A DNA stretch of 64,000 nucleotides from Aestuariivirga litoralis (lineage in GTDB: Bacteria; Pseudomonadota; Alphaproteobacteria; Rhizobiales; Aestuariivirgaceae): contig NZ_QKVK01000007.1 in the NCBI RefSeq assembly GCF_003234965.1, positions 62,001-126,000 of the forward strand, given 5' to 3'. Shown here one piece after another: positions 8,313-16,681 of the stretch (position 1 is the stretch's first letter; each line of letters begins with the position of its first letter). Below the pieces are notes generated by a model. That model worked only from the letters and a program-made list of their open reading frames with translations. It was not told where the DNA came from and ran no database searches. A program made the position numbers and the translations under genes.

Positions 8313-8843
8313 TCAATAGTCGCGCTTGGCGATGAAGCGCACCGGGCCATAGGGCCCGGTGGCGGGGCGATAGACGCAGTTGAGGCGGCTGATCTCGGAG
8401 ACGCCGCCGCCGCCCGGCACCGGCATGCGGACCTGGGCCGGGATCAGCGCGGCCTCGCCCGGTGCCGCGCCATAGAGGTCGATGGTGCAGGAGATGCGGT
8501 CGCGGCTCCAGTCGGTGTTGCGGTTGCAGCGGCCGCGGTTCATGCGGATGTCGACCTGGTTGCCGTTGCGCTGCCAGTCGAGATCGCCGCCGCAGGACAG
8601 CTTGCCGCCATCGACCTGGTAGCCGCCGTCCGAGCCGCGGTTGAGGCAGAAGGACAGGCGATACTGGCCATAGAGCGGCTGCTTGGCGCGCCAGCAGCCC
8701 TTGACGCCGCCGCCGGGGCCGGGAACCGGCATGCGCATGTCAGGGTCCATTTCCGGCGCCGGCTGCGGCATGCGGACCTGCGCCGCTGCCGGAATGCTCA
8801 AGGCCACTGAAGCGGCGACCAGCGCCATCACGAGGTGTTTCAT
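8313..8843 (-). CDS. Secreted six-cysteine protein of unknown function
   Basis: 176 residues with a clear signal peptide (MKHLVMALVAASVALSIPAAA, cleavage near residue 21). The mature part has six cysteines at about 50, 66, 84, 106, 119 and 146, enough for three disulfides. A short sequence RMPVPG followed by a glycine run occurs twice, near residues 37 and 139, framing the cysteine-rich middle. I recognise no family. It is likely periplasmic or outer-surface. It lies next to the ilvB promoter on the same strand and reads towards it; no operon partner is evident. Confidence 0.7.
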   Translation of the reverse strand: MKHLVMALVAASVALSIPAAAQVRMPQPAPEMDPDMRMPVPGPGGGVKGCWRAKQPLYGQYRLSFCLNRGSDGGYQVDGGKLSCGGDLDWQRNGNQVDIRMNRGRCNRNTDWSRDRISCTIDLYGAAPGEAALIPAQVRMPVPGGGGVSEISRLNCVYRPATGPYGPVRFIAKRDY

Positions 8844-8947
8844 CTGCCGTTCATCCCTTGTCTTGCCGCAGGACTGACATCCATCCTGCGCGCAGGGGTT
8901 TAAGGGCGCCTCCGGCCAATGGCAATATTGGTAGTTTCCACAGGTCG

Positions 8948-9895
8948 TCAGGCGGCGGGCAGGCTGGCCCTGGCGGCGGCGAGGGTGAGCCGCGCACCCT
9001 CATCGTAAGGCGTCTTCCGGAGGCCTGGAAGCAAGGTGCGGAGCTTCGCATCATCGAGCAGCACCGGGGTTTGGCTCAGGTAGCGCACATCCTTCAGTTC
9101 ACGCAGCATCGGCATGAACAGGCCCATGACATTCTGCACCCAGGGCGGCAGCACGCGCAGCTTCGGCGGCAGCCCCGCCGCCTCGTAGAGCAGCGCCGCC
9201 AGCCCGCGCTGGGTGATGACGCCGGCGCCGGCGAAGTTATAGGCCCCGGCGACCGGGCCTTCATGCTGGAGCAGCGCCTTGACCACCGGGCCCACATCCG
9301 GCGTGAAGACGAATTCGTGCGGCGTGTCCGCGGGCCCCAGCAGCATGCCGGTGCCGCACGCGGCGGCGGCCTTGGCAGCCAGCGTGAGCAGGCTGTTCTC
9401 GACGCCGGGGCCGTAGAAGTCCGGCAAGCGCAGCGAGATCGTCTCCATCCCGGCTGACGTTGCGGCGAGAAGAATGTCCTCCTGCTCCTTGCGGTATTCA
9501 CCCTTCTGCATGACGGGCTCGCGCGGGTGGTCCTCCGCCACTCTGGCGCTGCGCGGCAGGCCATAGGGATAGACATTGGAGATGAGCAGGAGGCGCTTCA
9601 CCCCCTGCTCGCGCGCTGCACGGACGAAGGCCTGCATCATGGGCGGATAGGCGGCGAAGGCTTCGGTCGTGTAGGGCAGGCCCAGCGCATAGACGGCGGC
9701 GTCACAGCCCATGAGCGCGCTGCGGCAGCCCGCGGGCGTGGTGACGTCGGCCATGACGAGTTCATCGCCCGGCGCAGCGATGGCAGCGAGCGGCGCCTTG
9801 CGGCGGCCGACGAGGCGCACGGCGTCGCCACCTGCATGGAAGGCCGCGGCGACCGAGCGGCCGATGGCACCGGCCCCGATGACGGCAAGCTTCAT
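8948..9895 (-). CDS. NAD-dependent epimerase/dehydratase-family protein
   Basis: 315 residues from the ATG at 9895, which has GGGGGAGG 7 nt upstream; a TTG six bases earlier is less likely. The N-terminus KLAVIGAGAIGRSVAAAF is a Rossmann dinucleotide-binding loop. The rest follows the extended short-chain dehydrogenase pattern: a strand ending in LLLISNVYPYG, then YRKEQEDILL supplying a Tyr/Lys-like pair, then LRLPDFYGPGVEN, the family's substrate-side motif. It probably acts on a nucleotide sugar or a small carbonyl substrate, but the substrate is unknown. It lies 42 nt downstream of miaA on the same strand. Confidence 0.8.
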   Translation of the reverse strand: MKLAVIGAGAIGRSVAAAFHAGGDAVRLVGRRKAPLAAIAAPGDELVMADVTTPAGCRSALMGCDAAVYALGLPYTTEAFAAYPPMMQAFVRAAREQGVKRLLLISNVYPYGLPRSARVAEDHPREPVMQKGEYRKEQEDILLAATSAGMETISLRLPDFYGPGVENSLLTLAAKAAAACGTGMLLGPADTPHEFVFTPDVGPVVKALLQHEGPVAGAYNFAGAGVITQRGLAALLYEAAGLPPKLRVLPPWVQNVMGLFMPMLRELKDVRYLSQTPVLLDDAKLRTLLPGLRKTPYDEGARLTLAAARASLPAA

Positions 9896-9937
9896 CGTCA
9901 AACCTCCCCCTCTGGTTGAAACGAAGGTCTTATCGCC

Positions 9938-10795
9938 TCAGCGCCAGTGCGGCAACTGGCTGCGCCACCAGGTGAACTGGCGCTTGATGAAGTTGCGTGT
10001 CGCCGTCTTGGCCTGTGTGGCGGCCTGCTCGCGTGTGATCTCGCCGCGCAGATGCGCGATGAGCTCCGGCAGGCCGATGGCCTTCATGGCGGGGAGCATG
10101 GGATCGAGATCGATCATCGCGCGGGCCTCTTCCAGCGCGCCCGCGGCGAGCATGGCATCGAAGCGGGCCTCGGCGCGGGCATAGAGTTCCTCACGGGGAA
10201 CATCCATGAAGACCCGCTCGACCGTCACGCCGGCCAGCGGGGCCTGGTCCTGGCCATCCTTCTGCCAGTCGAGGAGCGAGCGGCCGGAGGCGTCGATCAC
10301 CTCCAGTGCGCGGGAAAGCCTTTGGCGGTCGGAGGGCAGAAGCTTCGCCGCCATGGCGGGGTCGCGGCGCAGGAGTTCGGCGTGGAGGTCGCCCGCGAAG
10401 CTGCGCCAGCGGCTGCGGACTTCATCGGGAATTTCGGGCACGGGGGCGAGGCCCAGTTCGAGGGCGCGGAAATAGAGGCCGGTGCCGCCGGTGATGACGG
10501 GAAGGAGGCCCTGCGCCCAGGCCGCTTCCATCTCGCGCCGCACCTCGGCCGCCCAGGCGGCGACGGAATAAGGCTGCTCCGCGCCGACATGGCCATAGAG
10601 GCGGTGCGGCACCAGGGCCTCCTCCTCCGCCGAGGGCCGGGCGGAAAGGATGCGCAAGGGGGCATAGACCTGCAGCGCATCGGCATTGATGACCACGCCG
10701 CCCAGCGCCACGGCCTTCTCCAGCGCCAGGGCGGACTTGCCGCTGGCGGTGGGGCCTGCAATAAGCAGCGCGCGTTTCTCGTGTCTGGCGGTCAT
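9938..10795 (-). CDS. miaA: tRNA dimethylallyltransferase
   Basis: 285 residues. Transfers the dimethylallyl group to A37 of tRNAs that read UNN codons. The P-loop GPTASGKS is at residues 14-21; INADALQVY and TGGTGLYFRALELGL are family motifs for substrate and tRNA contacts. The C-terminus ends TRNFIKRQFTWWRS, matching the usual MiaA end. The start codon abuts the divergent serB start with no base between (CATATG), so its promoter must lie inside serB unless the start is further in; no later plausible ATG exists before the P-loop. Confidence 0.95.
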   Translation of the reverse strand: MTARHEKRALLIAGPTASGKSALALEKAVALGGVVINADALQVYAPLRILSARPSAEEEALVPHRLYGHVGAEQPYSVAAWAAEVRREMEAAWAQGLLPVITGGTGLYFRALELGLAPVPEIPDEVRSRWRSFAGDLHAELLRRDPAMAAKLLPSDRQRLSRALEVIDASGRSLLDWQKDGQDQAPLAGVTVERVFMDVPREELYARAEARFDAMLAAGALEEARAMIDLDPMLPAMKAIGLPELIAHLRGEITREQAATQAKTATRNFIKRQFTWWRSQLPHWR

Positions 10796-11662
10796 ATGGA
10801 ATCCGTTCTCGTCCTCATAGCAGCACCGGGCTCGGGTGCAATCAACGCCAACATCACCGAGATGCTGCGCGACTTCGGCGCCGGCATGCCGCGCTGGCTG
10901 GAGACCAGCGAGGCGCTGGAGGTGGCGGATTTCGCGGCGCGCCCGCAATTCACCGAAGCGATCGCCGCCCTGCCCGTCGACGCCAACGTCGTGCCGGCGG
11001 AGAACCGCCGCAAGCGCCTGCTGATCGCCGACATGGACTCGACCATGATCGAGCAGGAATGCATCGACGAGCTGGGCGTGATGGCGGGGATCGGCGAGCA
11101 CATCAAGGCGATCACGGCGCGCGCCATGCGCGGCGAGCTGGACTTCGAGGGGGCCCTCACCGAACGGGTGAAGCTGCTGAAGGGGCTTCCCGCCTCGATC
11201 ATCGACCAGATCCTCCGTGAACGGATCAGCTTCATGGCCGGGGGGCGCGCACTCATCGCCACCATGAAGGCCCATGGCGCCTATACCGCCCTGGTTTCAG
11301 GCGGCTTCACGCCCTTCACGGCGAAGGTGGCCGCGGCGCTGGGCTTCGACGAGAACCAGGCCAATGAACTGATCACCGCCGATGGCGTGCTCACCGGCGA
11401 GGTGGGCCGGCCCATTCTCGGCCAGCAGGCCAAGCTCGAGGCGCTGCAGCGGATATCAGCGCGGCTGGGGATCGCGACCGGGGATGCGCTGGCGGTGGGC
11501 GACGGGGCGAATGACCTCGCGATGCTCGGAGCGGCGGGCATGGGCGTCGCCCTGCATGCCAAGCCGCAGGTGCAGGCACAGGCGCGGTACCGGGTGAACC
11601 ACGGGGACCTGACGGCGCTGCTGTATTTGCAGGGGTATCGGAAGGCGGAGTTCGTTCGCTAA
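10796..11662 (+). CDS. serB: Phosphoserine phosphatase
   Basis: 288 residues. Last step of serine synthesis: hydrolysis of O-phosphoserine. A HAD-superfamily fold with DMDSTMIEQECIDELG (nucleophile Asp79, acid/base Asp81), SGGFTPF and GDGANDLAML motifs in order. The N-terminal about 70 residues are the degenerate ACT-like segment found in alphaproteobacterial SerB, supporting the start at 10796. Divergent from miaA with zero intergenic bases. The 3' side holds two kinds of palindromic repeat and hairpins before the convergent degP gene. Confidence 0.95.
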   Translation: MESVLVLIAAPGSGAINANITEMLRDFGAGMPRWLETSEALEVADFAARPQFTEAIAALPVDANVVPAENRRKRLLIADMDSTMIEQECIDELGVMAGIGEHIKAITARAMRGELDFEGALTERVKLLKGLPASIIDQILRERISFMAGGRALIATMKAHGAYTALVSGGFTPFTAKVAAALGFDENQANELITADGVLTGEVGRPILGQQAKLEALQRISARLGIATGDALAVGDGANDLAMLGAAGMGVALHAKPQVQAQARYRVNHGDLTALLYLQGYRKAEFVR

Positions 11663-11665
11663 ACG

Positions 11666-11749
11666 CGTCATCCCGGCGAAAGCCGGGACCCCGCTTTCTG
11701 TCCATGCATGCTGAACCAAAGCTGGGCCCCGGCTTTCGCCGGGGTGACG
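11666..11749. repeat. Inverted pair of dispersed palindrome family A
   Basis: CGTCATCCCGGCGAAAGCCG (11666 on) is mirrored by a reverse copy ending at 11749. Each copy contains its own hairpin (CCCGGC-GAAA-GCCGGG and its variant) closed by a GNRA-type loop. Other copies are at 28525, 37102 and 46820. Confidence 0.8.
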
Positions 11750-11768
11750 GCATATGGTGCGGGAAACA

Positions 11769-11815
11769 GATCCGCGGGTCAGGCCCGCGGATGATGGGCC
11801 GCAAGGCGGCCCATC
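11769..11815. repeat. Palindrome family B copy plus adjoining hairpin at the degP 3' end
   Basis: 11769-11796 is GAT-CCGCGGG-TCAGG-CCCGCGG-ATGATG, a family B copy. 11793-11815 is a second perfect 10-bp hairpin (GATGGGCCGC-AAG-GCGGCCCATC) that overlaps the degP stop. No T run follows on either strand, so these are not clear intrinsic terminators, though they may shield the 3' ends of the convergent serB and degP transcripts. Confidence 0.7.
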
Positions 11816-13388
11816 ACTTCAGCTTCAGGGCGATGAAGCGCATCTCGCCCGACTTGCCGCCCTTGGCGATCAACAGCAGGATCGAATTCTTGCCGGCCTT
11901 CTTCGCCTCTTCCACGCGGGCGGAAATGTCGGCGGCACCCTGCACTTCCTGTTCGCCGGCCTCGGTGATGACGTCACCCGGCTCGAGGCGCTTGTCGGCC
12001 GCCGGGCCCTCCTGCGCCACCTCGGTGATGACGGCGCCCTTCAGGTCCTTGTCGATCTTGTACTTGGCGCGCAGCTCGTCGGTGACCGTGGTCAGCGTCA
12101 TGCCGAGCACGGTGATGACGGCGGGGGCGGCGGGCTCCGCCTTCTTGGGGGAAGAGGCATCGGCCATCTTCTCGCCGTCCTCGAGGCGGCCCACCTCGGC
12201 GGTGATCGCCACTTCCTTGCCCTTGCGCAGCACCTTGACCGGGACCTTGGTGCCGATGGGCGTTTCCGCCACGATCTTCGGCAGGTCGCGCATGGTGTTC
12301 ACCGGGCGGCCGTTGAACTCGATGATGATGTCGCCCGACTCGAGGCCGGCCTTCTGGGCCGGGCCGTCCGGCGTCACGTCGGCCACCAGTGCGCCCCGGG
12401 TGTTGGCGAGGTTGAGGGATTCGGCGATCTCGTCGGTCACCGCCTGGATCTTGACGCCGAGCCAGCCACGCCTCGTCTCGCCATACTGGATCAGCTGGCT
12501 GATGACGTTCTTCGCGGTGTTGGAGGGCACCGAGAATCCGATGCCGACGGAGCCGCCCGACGGCGAGAAGATCGCCGTGTTGATGCCCATGACCTGGCCC
12601 TTGAGGTTGAACAGCGGGCCGCCGGAATTGCCCTTGTTGATGGCGGCATCGGTCTGGATGAAGTCGTCATAGGGGCCGGCATTGATGTCGCGGTTGCGCG
12701 CCGAGACGATGCCGAGCGACACCGAACCGCCAAGGCCGAAAGGATTGCCGATGGCCATCACCCATTCGCCGACGCGCAGCTTGTCGCTGTCGCCGAAGGC
12801 GACGACGGGCAAGGGCTTTTCCGGCTTGACGCGGATGACCGCGAGGTCGGTCTTGGGATCGCGCCCGACCAGCTCGGCCTTGAGCACGGTATCGTCGTGG
12901 AAGTGGACCTCGATCGATTCGGCACCTTCCACCACGTGGTTGTTGGTGACGATGATGCCGGACGGATCGACCACGAAGCCGGAGCCCATGGAGGTCATCT
13001 TCTGCTGCGGCCGCTCGCCGCCCTGCCCGCGCTTCAGGAACTCGTCGAAGAAATCCTTGAAGGGGTTGGCCGGGTCATCCGGATTGCCGGGGTCGGAGGG
13101 AAGTTCGGGGGTGGCCTCCGGCGCGTCCTGCTGGGTCTCGGAACTGGCGGGGCCGCCGCCCGATTCGATGGTGATCTCGACCACCGCGGGAAGCAGCCGG
13201 TCGGCGAGGTCGGCGACCGAGGGCAGCTCCTGCAGCTGCGGCTGGGTGGGGGTGAGATTCTCGCCGGGCGCCGGGGTCTGGTTGATGGCGGGCGACTGGG
13301 CGGTGGTCTGCGCCACGGCCGCCGCCGCCAGCATGCTGATGCCCGCCGCCAGCGCGAGGCCGCGCACCGTGGTGATCTTGCCGCTCAT
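11814..13388 (-). CDS. degP: Periplasmic Do-family serine protease/chaperone
   Basis: 524 residues from the ATG at 13388, which follows GAGGAGG by 6 nt. The signal peptide ends near AAAAVAQ (residue 27). The trypsin-like domain shows the triad His151 (TNNHVVEG), Asp181 (KTDLAVI) and Ser255 (NKGNSGGPLF). Two PDZ domains follow: one with RRGWLGVKIQ and QKAGLESGDII, and a second, more diverged one at the C-terminus. It degrades or refolds misfolded envelope proteins. It ends the hflK-hflC-DUF2065 operon (22-nt gap), which joins membrane and periplasmic quality control. Confidence 0.95.
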   Translation of the reverse strand: MSGKITTVRGLALAAGISMLAAAAVAQTTAQSPAINQTPAPGENLTPTQPQLQELPSVADLADRLLPAVVEITIESGGGPASSETQQDAPEATPELPSDPGNPDDPANPFKDFFDEFLKRGQGGERPQQKMTSMGSGFVVDPSGIIVTNNHVVEGAESIEVHFHDDTVLKAELVGRDPKTDLAVIRVKPEKPLPVVAFGDSDKLRVGEWVMAIGNPFGLGGSVSLGIVSARNRDINAGPYDDFIQTDAAINKGNSGGPLFNLKGQVMGINTAIFSPSGGSVGIGFSVPSNTAKNVISQLIQYGETRRGWLGVKIQAVTDEIAESLNLANTRGALVADVTPDGPAQKAGLESGDIIIEFNGRPVNTMRDLPKIVAETPIGTKVPVKVLRKGKEVAITAEVGRLEDGEKMADASSPKKAEPAAPAVITVLGMTLTTVTDELRAKYKIDKDLKGAVITEVAQEGPAADKRLEPGDVITEAGEQEVQGAADISARVEEAKKAGKNSILLLIAKGGKSGEMRFIALKLK

Positions 13389-13410
13389 GTGAACCCTCCT
13401 CGAAAATCCA

Positions 13411-13608
13411 TCAGAAAAACGCCGCATGCACGATCCACACGGCAACGACGCCGGTGGCCATGGCGGCGACACCCCCGATACGCAGCTGGTCGTCCGAAAG
13501 TTTCTGCACCTGCTGCATCATGGCCTTCAGCTGGGCCGGAACCAAGGCATAAAGAAGGCCCTCGATCACCAGAACGAGACCGAGGGCCATCAGCACGTTT
13601 TCCAGCAT
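13411..13608 (-). CDS. DUF2065 (YjeT-like) small membrane protein
   Basis: 65 residues, two hydrophobic helices separated by the polar segment LKAMMQQVQKLSDDQLRIGG. This matches the DUF2065/YjeT family, which in many proteobacteria sits beside hflC; the function is not known. Its ATG overlaps the hflC stop as TGATG, so it is translationally coupled to hflC. A GTG one codon earlier is also possible. Confidence 0.85.
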   Translation of the reverse strand: MLENVLMALGLVLVIEGLLYALVPAQLKAMMQQVQKLSDDQLRIGGVAAMATGVVAVWIVHAAFF

Positions 13609-14519
13609 CACTGCGCGGGCTGGACGGCGACCGGCGCGGCAGGCGCAGCAACCGGCTTCTGGTCGCCGAAGTAGCGGAAGAACTCCGAGTTCGGGCTCAG
13701 CACCATGGTGGTGCCGTCGCCGCCCAGCGCCTTCTGGTAGGCCTGCATCGAGCGGTAGAAGCCGAAGAATTCCGGATCCTGCTGGAAGGCCTCGGCGAAG
13801 ACCTTGTTGCGCTCGGCATCGCCCTGGCCCCTCAGGATTTCCGCTTCCTTCTTGGCCTGGGCGAGCTTCTCGGTCACCGTGCGGTCGGTCTCGGCGTTCA
13901 TGCGGGTCTTGGTCGATTCGCCCTGCGAGCGGATGTCCTGGGCCAGCGCGTTGCGCTCCGACTTCATGCGCTCGTAGGTCTGCTCGAGCACGTTGTCGGA
14001 GAGGTCGGTGCGGCGCACGCGGACATCGACGATCTCGATCCCGAGCCCGTCGGCCTCCTCGCGCAGCTGGTCGCGGATCTCGCGCATCATGGTGGCGCGG
14101 TCGGACGACAGGGCCGCATCGAAGGAGCGGCGGCCATAGGTCTGGCGGAGTGCGGCATCGAGACGGGCGCCGACGCGCTGTTCGGCCTGCATCATGTCGG
14201 CGCCGAGCGTTTCACGGAACAGCCGCGCATTCTTGATGCGGGCGAGCGTGAAGGCATCGACGATATAGACCTGCGAGGCCACGTCCTGCACCGGGCGGCC
14301 GTTGTTCTCCCAGATCTGGATGCGGTTGTCGATCAGCGTCACGGTGTCGGCGAAGGGCACCTTGAAGTAAAGGCCCGGATCCTCCACCACGCGGTCGATG
14401 TCGCCGAAGCGCAGGACGAGCGCCTTGTGCTTCTGGTCGACCACGAAATAGGAGAGATAGAAGAGCACCGCGGCGGCGATCGCGAGCCCGGCGAGGATGG
14501 TCTTGGTCATGCTGTTCAT
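13608..14519 (-). CDS. hflC: HflC, SPFH-domain modulator of FtsH protease
   Basis: 303 residues: one N-terminal membrane anchor (AGLAIAAAVLFYLSYFVV), then an SPFH/band-7 domain starting QKHKALVLRFGDIDRVVEDPGL, and a helical region with RGQGDAERNKVFAEAFQQDPEFFGFYRS, a characteristic HflC motif. With HflK it forms the large periplasmic-side complex around FtsH. The Ala/Pro-rich tail is unremarkable. It follows hflK by 14 nt. Confidence 0.95.
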   Translation of the reverse strand: MNSMTKTILAGLAIAAAVLFYLSYFVVDQKHKALVLRFGDIDRVVEDPGLYFKVPFADTVTLIDNRIQIWENNGRPVQDVASQVYIVDAFTLARIKNARLFRETLGADMMQAEQRVGARLDAALRQTYGRRSFDAALSSDRATMMREIRDQLREEADGLGIEIVDVRVRRTDLSDNVLEQTYERMKSERNALAQDIRSQGESTKTRMNAETDRTVTEKLAQAKKEAEILRGQGDAERNKVFAEAFQQDPEFFGFYRSMQAYQKALGGDGTTMVLSPNSEFFRYFGDQKPVAAPAAPVAVQPAQ

Positions 14520-14533
14520 GGCTCTGCTCCCGC

Positions 14534-15622
14534 TCAGTTCTGCGCCGCGCCCGAACGGGCCTTGACTTCAGGAAGCGGAAGGTAAGGCACCACGCCCTGG
14601 CCGTTGGCGCCCTGTTCGACGATCACCTTGTTGGTGCTGCCGAGCACGTTCTCCATCGTTTCGAGGAAGATGCGCTCGCGCGTCACGTCCTTGGCGTTCT
14701 TGTACTGCTCGTAGACCGAGAGGAAGCGCGCCGCCTCACCCTGGGCTTCGGCCACCGTCGCGGCCTTGTAGGCGTTGGCATCCTCGATGAGCTTGGCGGC
14801 ATCACCGTCGGTCTGGCGGTACTTCTGGTTCCGGTACTGTTCGGCCTGGTTGATCAGCTGCTGCTGGTTCTGGCCGGCGCGCACGACTTCGGCGAAGGCA
14901 TCGGCCACCTCGCGCGGCGGCTGCACGTCGCCGAGGTTCACCGACGAGACGGTGACGCCCGCGCCGTATTCGTCGAGCAGCTTCTGGGTGATCTCCATCA
15001 CCTGGGCTTCCACCGTGTTCTTGCCGGTGGTCAGGATGGCCTGGGCGCGCGTCTGGCCCACCACTTCGCGCATGGCGCTTTGCGTCACGGCGGAAATCAC
15101 CTGCTCCTGGTCGGCGACATTGAACAGGAAGTTCTTGGCGTCGTTGATGCGCCAGAACACCGAGAAGGGCACGTTGATGATGTTCTTGTCGGAGGTCAGC
15201 ATCTGGCCGTCGCTGCCCTCGTTGCCGATGTTGATCTGGCGCACGGCGCCGACCTTGGGCTTCTCCATGGTCTCGACCGGCCAGAGCGCGAAGTGGAGGC
15301 CCGGCTCGGCGATGCGGTTGAAGGTGCCGAAGCGCAGCACGACGCCGCGCTCGTCCGGCTGCACCTGGTAGACGCTGTTGTAGGCCACCACGAGGGCGAT
15401 GAAACCGAGGCCGAGGAGCCAGCCGACATAGCCGCCGCCACCCTGCGGCATGACCTGCTTCAGCTTGTCCTGGCCCTTGCGGATCAGGTCATCCAGATCG
15501 GGCGGGTTGGGGCCGCGGTTGCCGGGGTTCGGCCGGCGCGGACCGCCGCCCTGCCCCCAAGGGCCCTGGCCCCAGGGCCCCTGACCGCCACCACCACCAC
15601 CGCCTTCTGAATTCCACGGCAT
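14534..15622 (-). CDS. hflK: HflK, SPFH-domain modulator of FtsH protease
   Basis: 362 residues. The cytoplasmic N-terminus is rich in Gly/Pro/Trp repeats (QGPWGQGPWGQGGG), then comes a membrane helix (YVGWLLGLGFIALVVAYNSVY), the SPFH domain (VQPDERGVVLRFGTFNRI) and coiled-coil helices with AEAQGEAARFLSVYEQYKNAKDVTRERI, typical of HflK. First gene of the hflK-hflC-DUF2065-degP operon. The start has AGGGTGA a few nt upstream. It is separated from folA by 91 nt. Confidence 0.95.
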   Translation of the reverse strand: MPWNSEGGGGGGGQGPWGQGPWGQGGGPRRPNPGNRGPNPPDLDDLIRKGQDKLKQVMPQGGGGYVGWLLGLGFIALVVAYNSVYQVQPDERGVVLRFGTFNRIAEPGLHFALWPVETMEKPKVGAVRQINIGNEGSDGQMLTSDKNIINVPFSVFWRINDAKNFLFNVADQEQVISAVTQSAMREVVGQTRAQAILTTGKNTVEAQVMEITQKLLDEYGAGVTVSSVNLGDVQPPREVADAFAEVVRAGQNQQQLINQAEQYRNQKYRQTDGDAAKLIEDANAYKAATVAEAQGEAARFLSVYEQYKNAKDVTRERIFLETMENVLGSTNKVIVEQGANGQGVVPYLPLPEVKARSGAAQN

Positions 15623-15713
15623 TCAATTCACCCTTGTTGTTCTGATGTCGTGATACGCAAGTTCGGCACGATATAGGAAGGCTGCGGCGGAATGTCCACG
15701 CCGGGCCGGAACC

Positions 15714-16208
15714 TTAACTTTTTGTCATGCGGTCGAGAATGCGCAGCGTGAAGGCGGCGGTGTCCCGCTCGCCCCGCGGGTGAAGCTCGCGCCCCACCTC
15801 GCGCCATTCATCCGGCGAAACGGGCGGGAAATGCGTGTCGCCCTCGACATCGAGGTCGACCTCGGTGAGGTAGAGCCGGTCGACCAGCGGCCAGAACAGG
15901 CGGTAGATCTCGCCACCGCCGATCACCGCGACTTCCGGTGCATCACCGGCCAGGCGCAGCGCCTCCTCCGGGGTGGCGGCCACCTCCACGCCCTCCGGCA
16001 CGAAGCCCCTCTGGCGGGTGATGACGATGTTGCGGCGGCCCGGCAGCGGCTTCCGGGGCAGGCTTTCCCAGGTCTTGCGGCCCATGACCACGGGCTTGCC
16101 CATGGTGATCTCCTTGAACCGCTTGAGGTCGGAGGAGATGTGCCAGGGCAGCCCGCCCTCGCGGCCGATCACCCCGTTCCGCGACACCGCGACGACATAG
16201 GAGATCAT
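15714..16208 (-). CDS. folA: Dihydrofolate reductase
   Basis: 164 residues. Reduces dihydrofolate to tetrahydrofolate with NADPH, regenerating the folate oxidised by thymidylate synthase, whose gene starts this operon. Motifs: IGREGGLPWHISSDLKRFK (active-site acidic residue and substrate pocket), MGRKTWESLP (NADPH) and VIGGGEIYRLFWPLVDRLYLTEV. Its ATG overlaps the preceding acetyltransferase stop by 4 nt (ATGA). Length is normal. Confidence 0.95.
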   Translation of the reverse strand: MISYVVAVSRNGVIGREGGLPWHISSDLKRFKEITMGKPVVMGRKTWESLPRKPLPGRRNIVITRQRGFVPEGVEVAATPEEALRLAGDAPEVAVIGGGEIYRLFWPLVDRLYLTEVDLDVEGDTHFPPVSPDEWREVGRELHPRGERDTAAFTLRILDRMTKS

Positions 16209-16681
16209 GAGGCGAGCCTTTCCAGCGCTTCGCCCTCGAGGATGCAGTGGCAGTTGCCGTCCTCGATCACGGCACCCGCCTCGGCGTAGAGGCGGCGGGC
16301 CTCACCGTTCCATGCCATCAGCAGCCAGTGAAGACGTGGCGCGCCGCGGTCCAGCACAAAGCGCGCCATGGCCCTGAGGAGTGCCGAGCCGATGCCCTTG
16401 CGGCGATAGTCCGGCAGAACCGAGATGTCTTCCATGTAGATGGTTTCGCGCCCGATGAAGGTGGAATAGCTGCGCTGCCACGTTGCACAGCCCGCCGGTT
16501 CGCCGTTCCAGCAGGCAATGAGTGCGCCGTTGATGGCGGCGGGGTCGGCGAGGAACTTCTCGTAATCCTCCGGCTGCGCGGAGAAATGCGCTTCATAACC
16601 GTGATGCTCGGCCAGGGCGCGGATCATGCGGGTGAGCGTTGCGCCGTCGCCGGCCACGGCAGGGCGGATGGTGATGCTCAT
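16205..16681 (-). CDS. GNAT acetyltransferase, SSAT-like (second of a tandem pair)
   Basis: 158 residues. Acetyl-CoA site RRKGIGSALLRAMARF (motif A Q/RxxGxG/A) near residue 90; before it, IYMEDISVLPDYRRKG; after it, WNGEARRLYAEAGA with the tyrosine that is the general acid in spermidine/spermine acetyltransferases. It has the same length as its upstream neighbour and a matching C-terminal end (LERLAS against LEALAS), so the pair probably arose by tandem duplication and then diverged. The substrate is unknown, perhaps a diamine or thialysine-like amine. ATGA overlaps link it to both neighbours. Confidence 0.85.
   Translation of the reverse strand: MSITIRPAVAGDGATLTRMIRALAEHHGYEAHFSAQPEDYEKFLADPAAINGALIACWNGEPAGCATWQRSYSTFIGRETIYMEDISVLPDYRRKGIGSALLRAMARFVLDRGAPRLHWLLMAWNGEARRLYAEAGAVIEDGNCHCILEGEALERLAS

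Noticed and set aside
9947-10795. N-terminal extension of serB to 571 residues
   Set aside because: The extension is the antisense of miaA; SerB family N-terminus begins at 10796.
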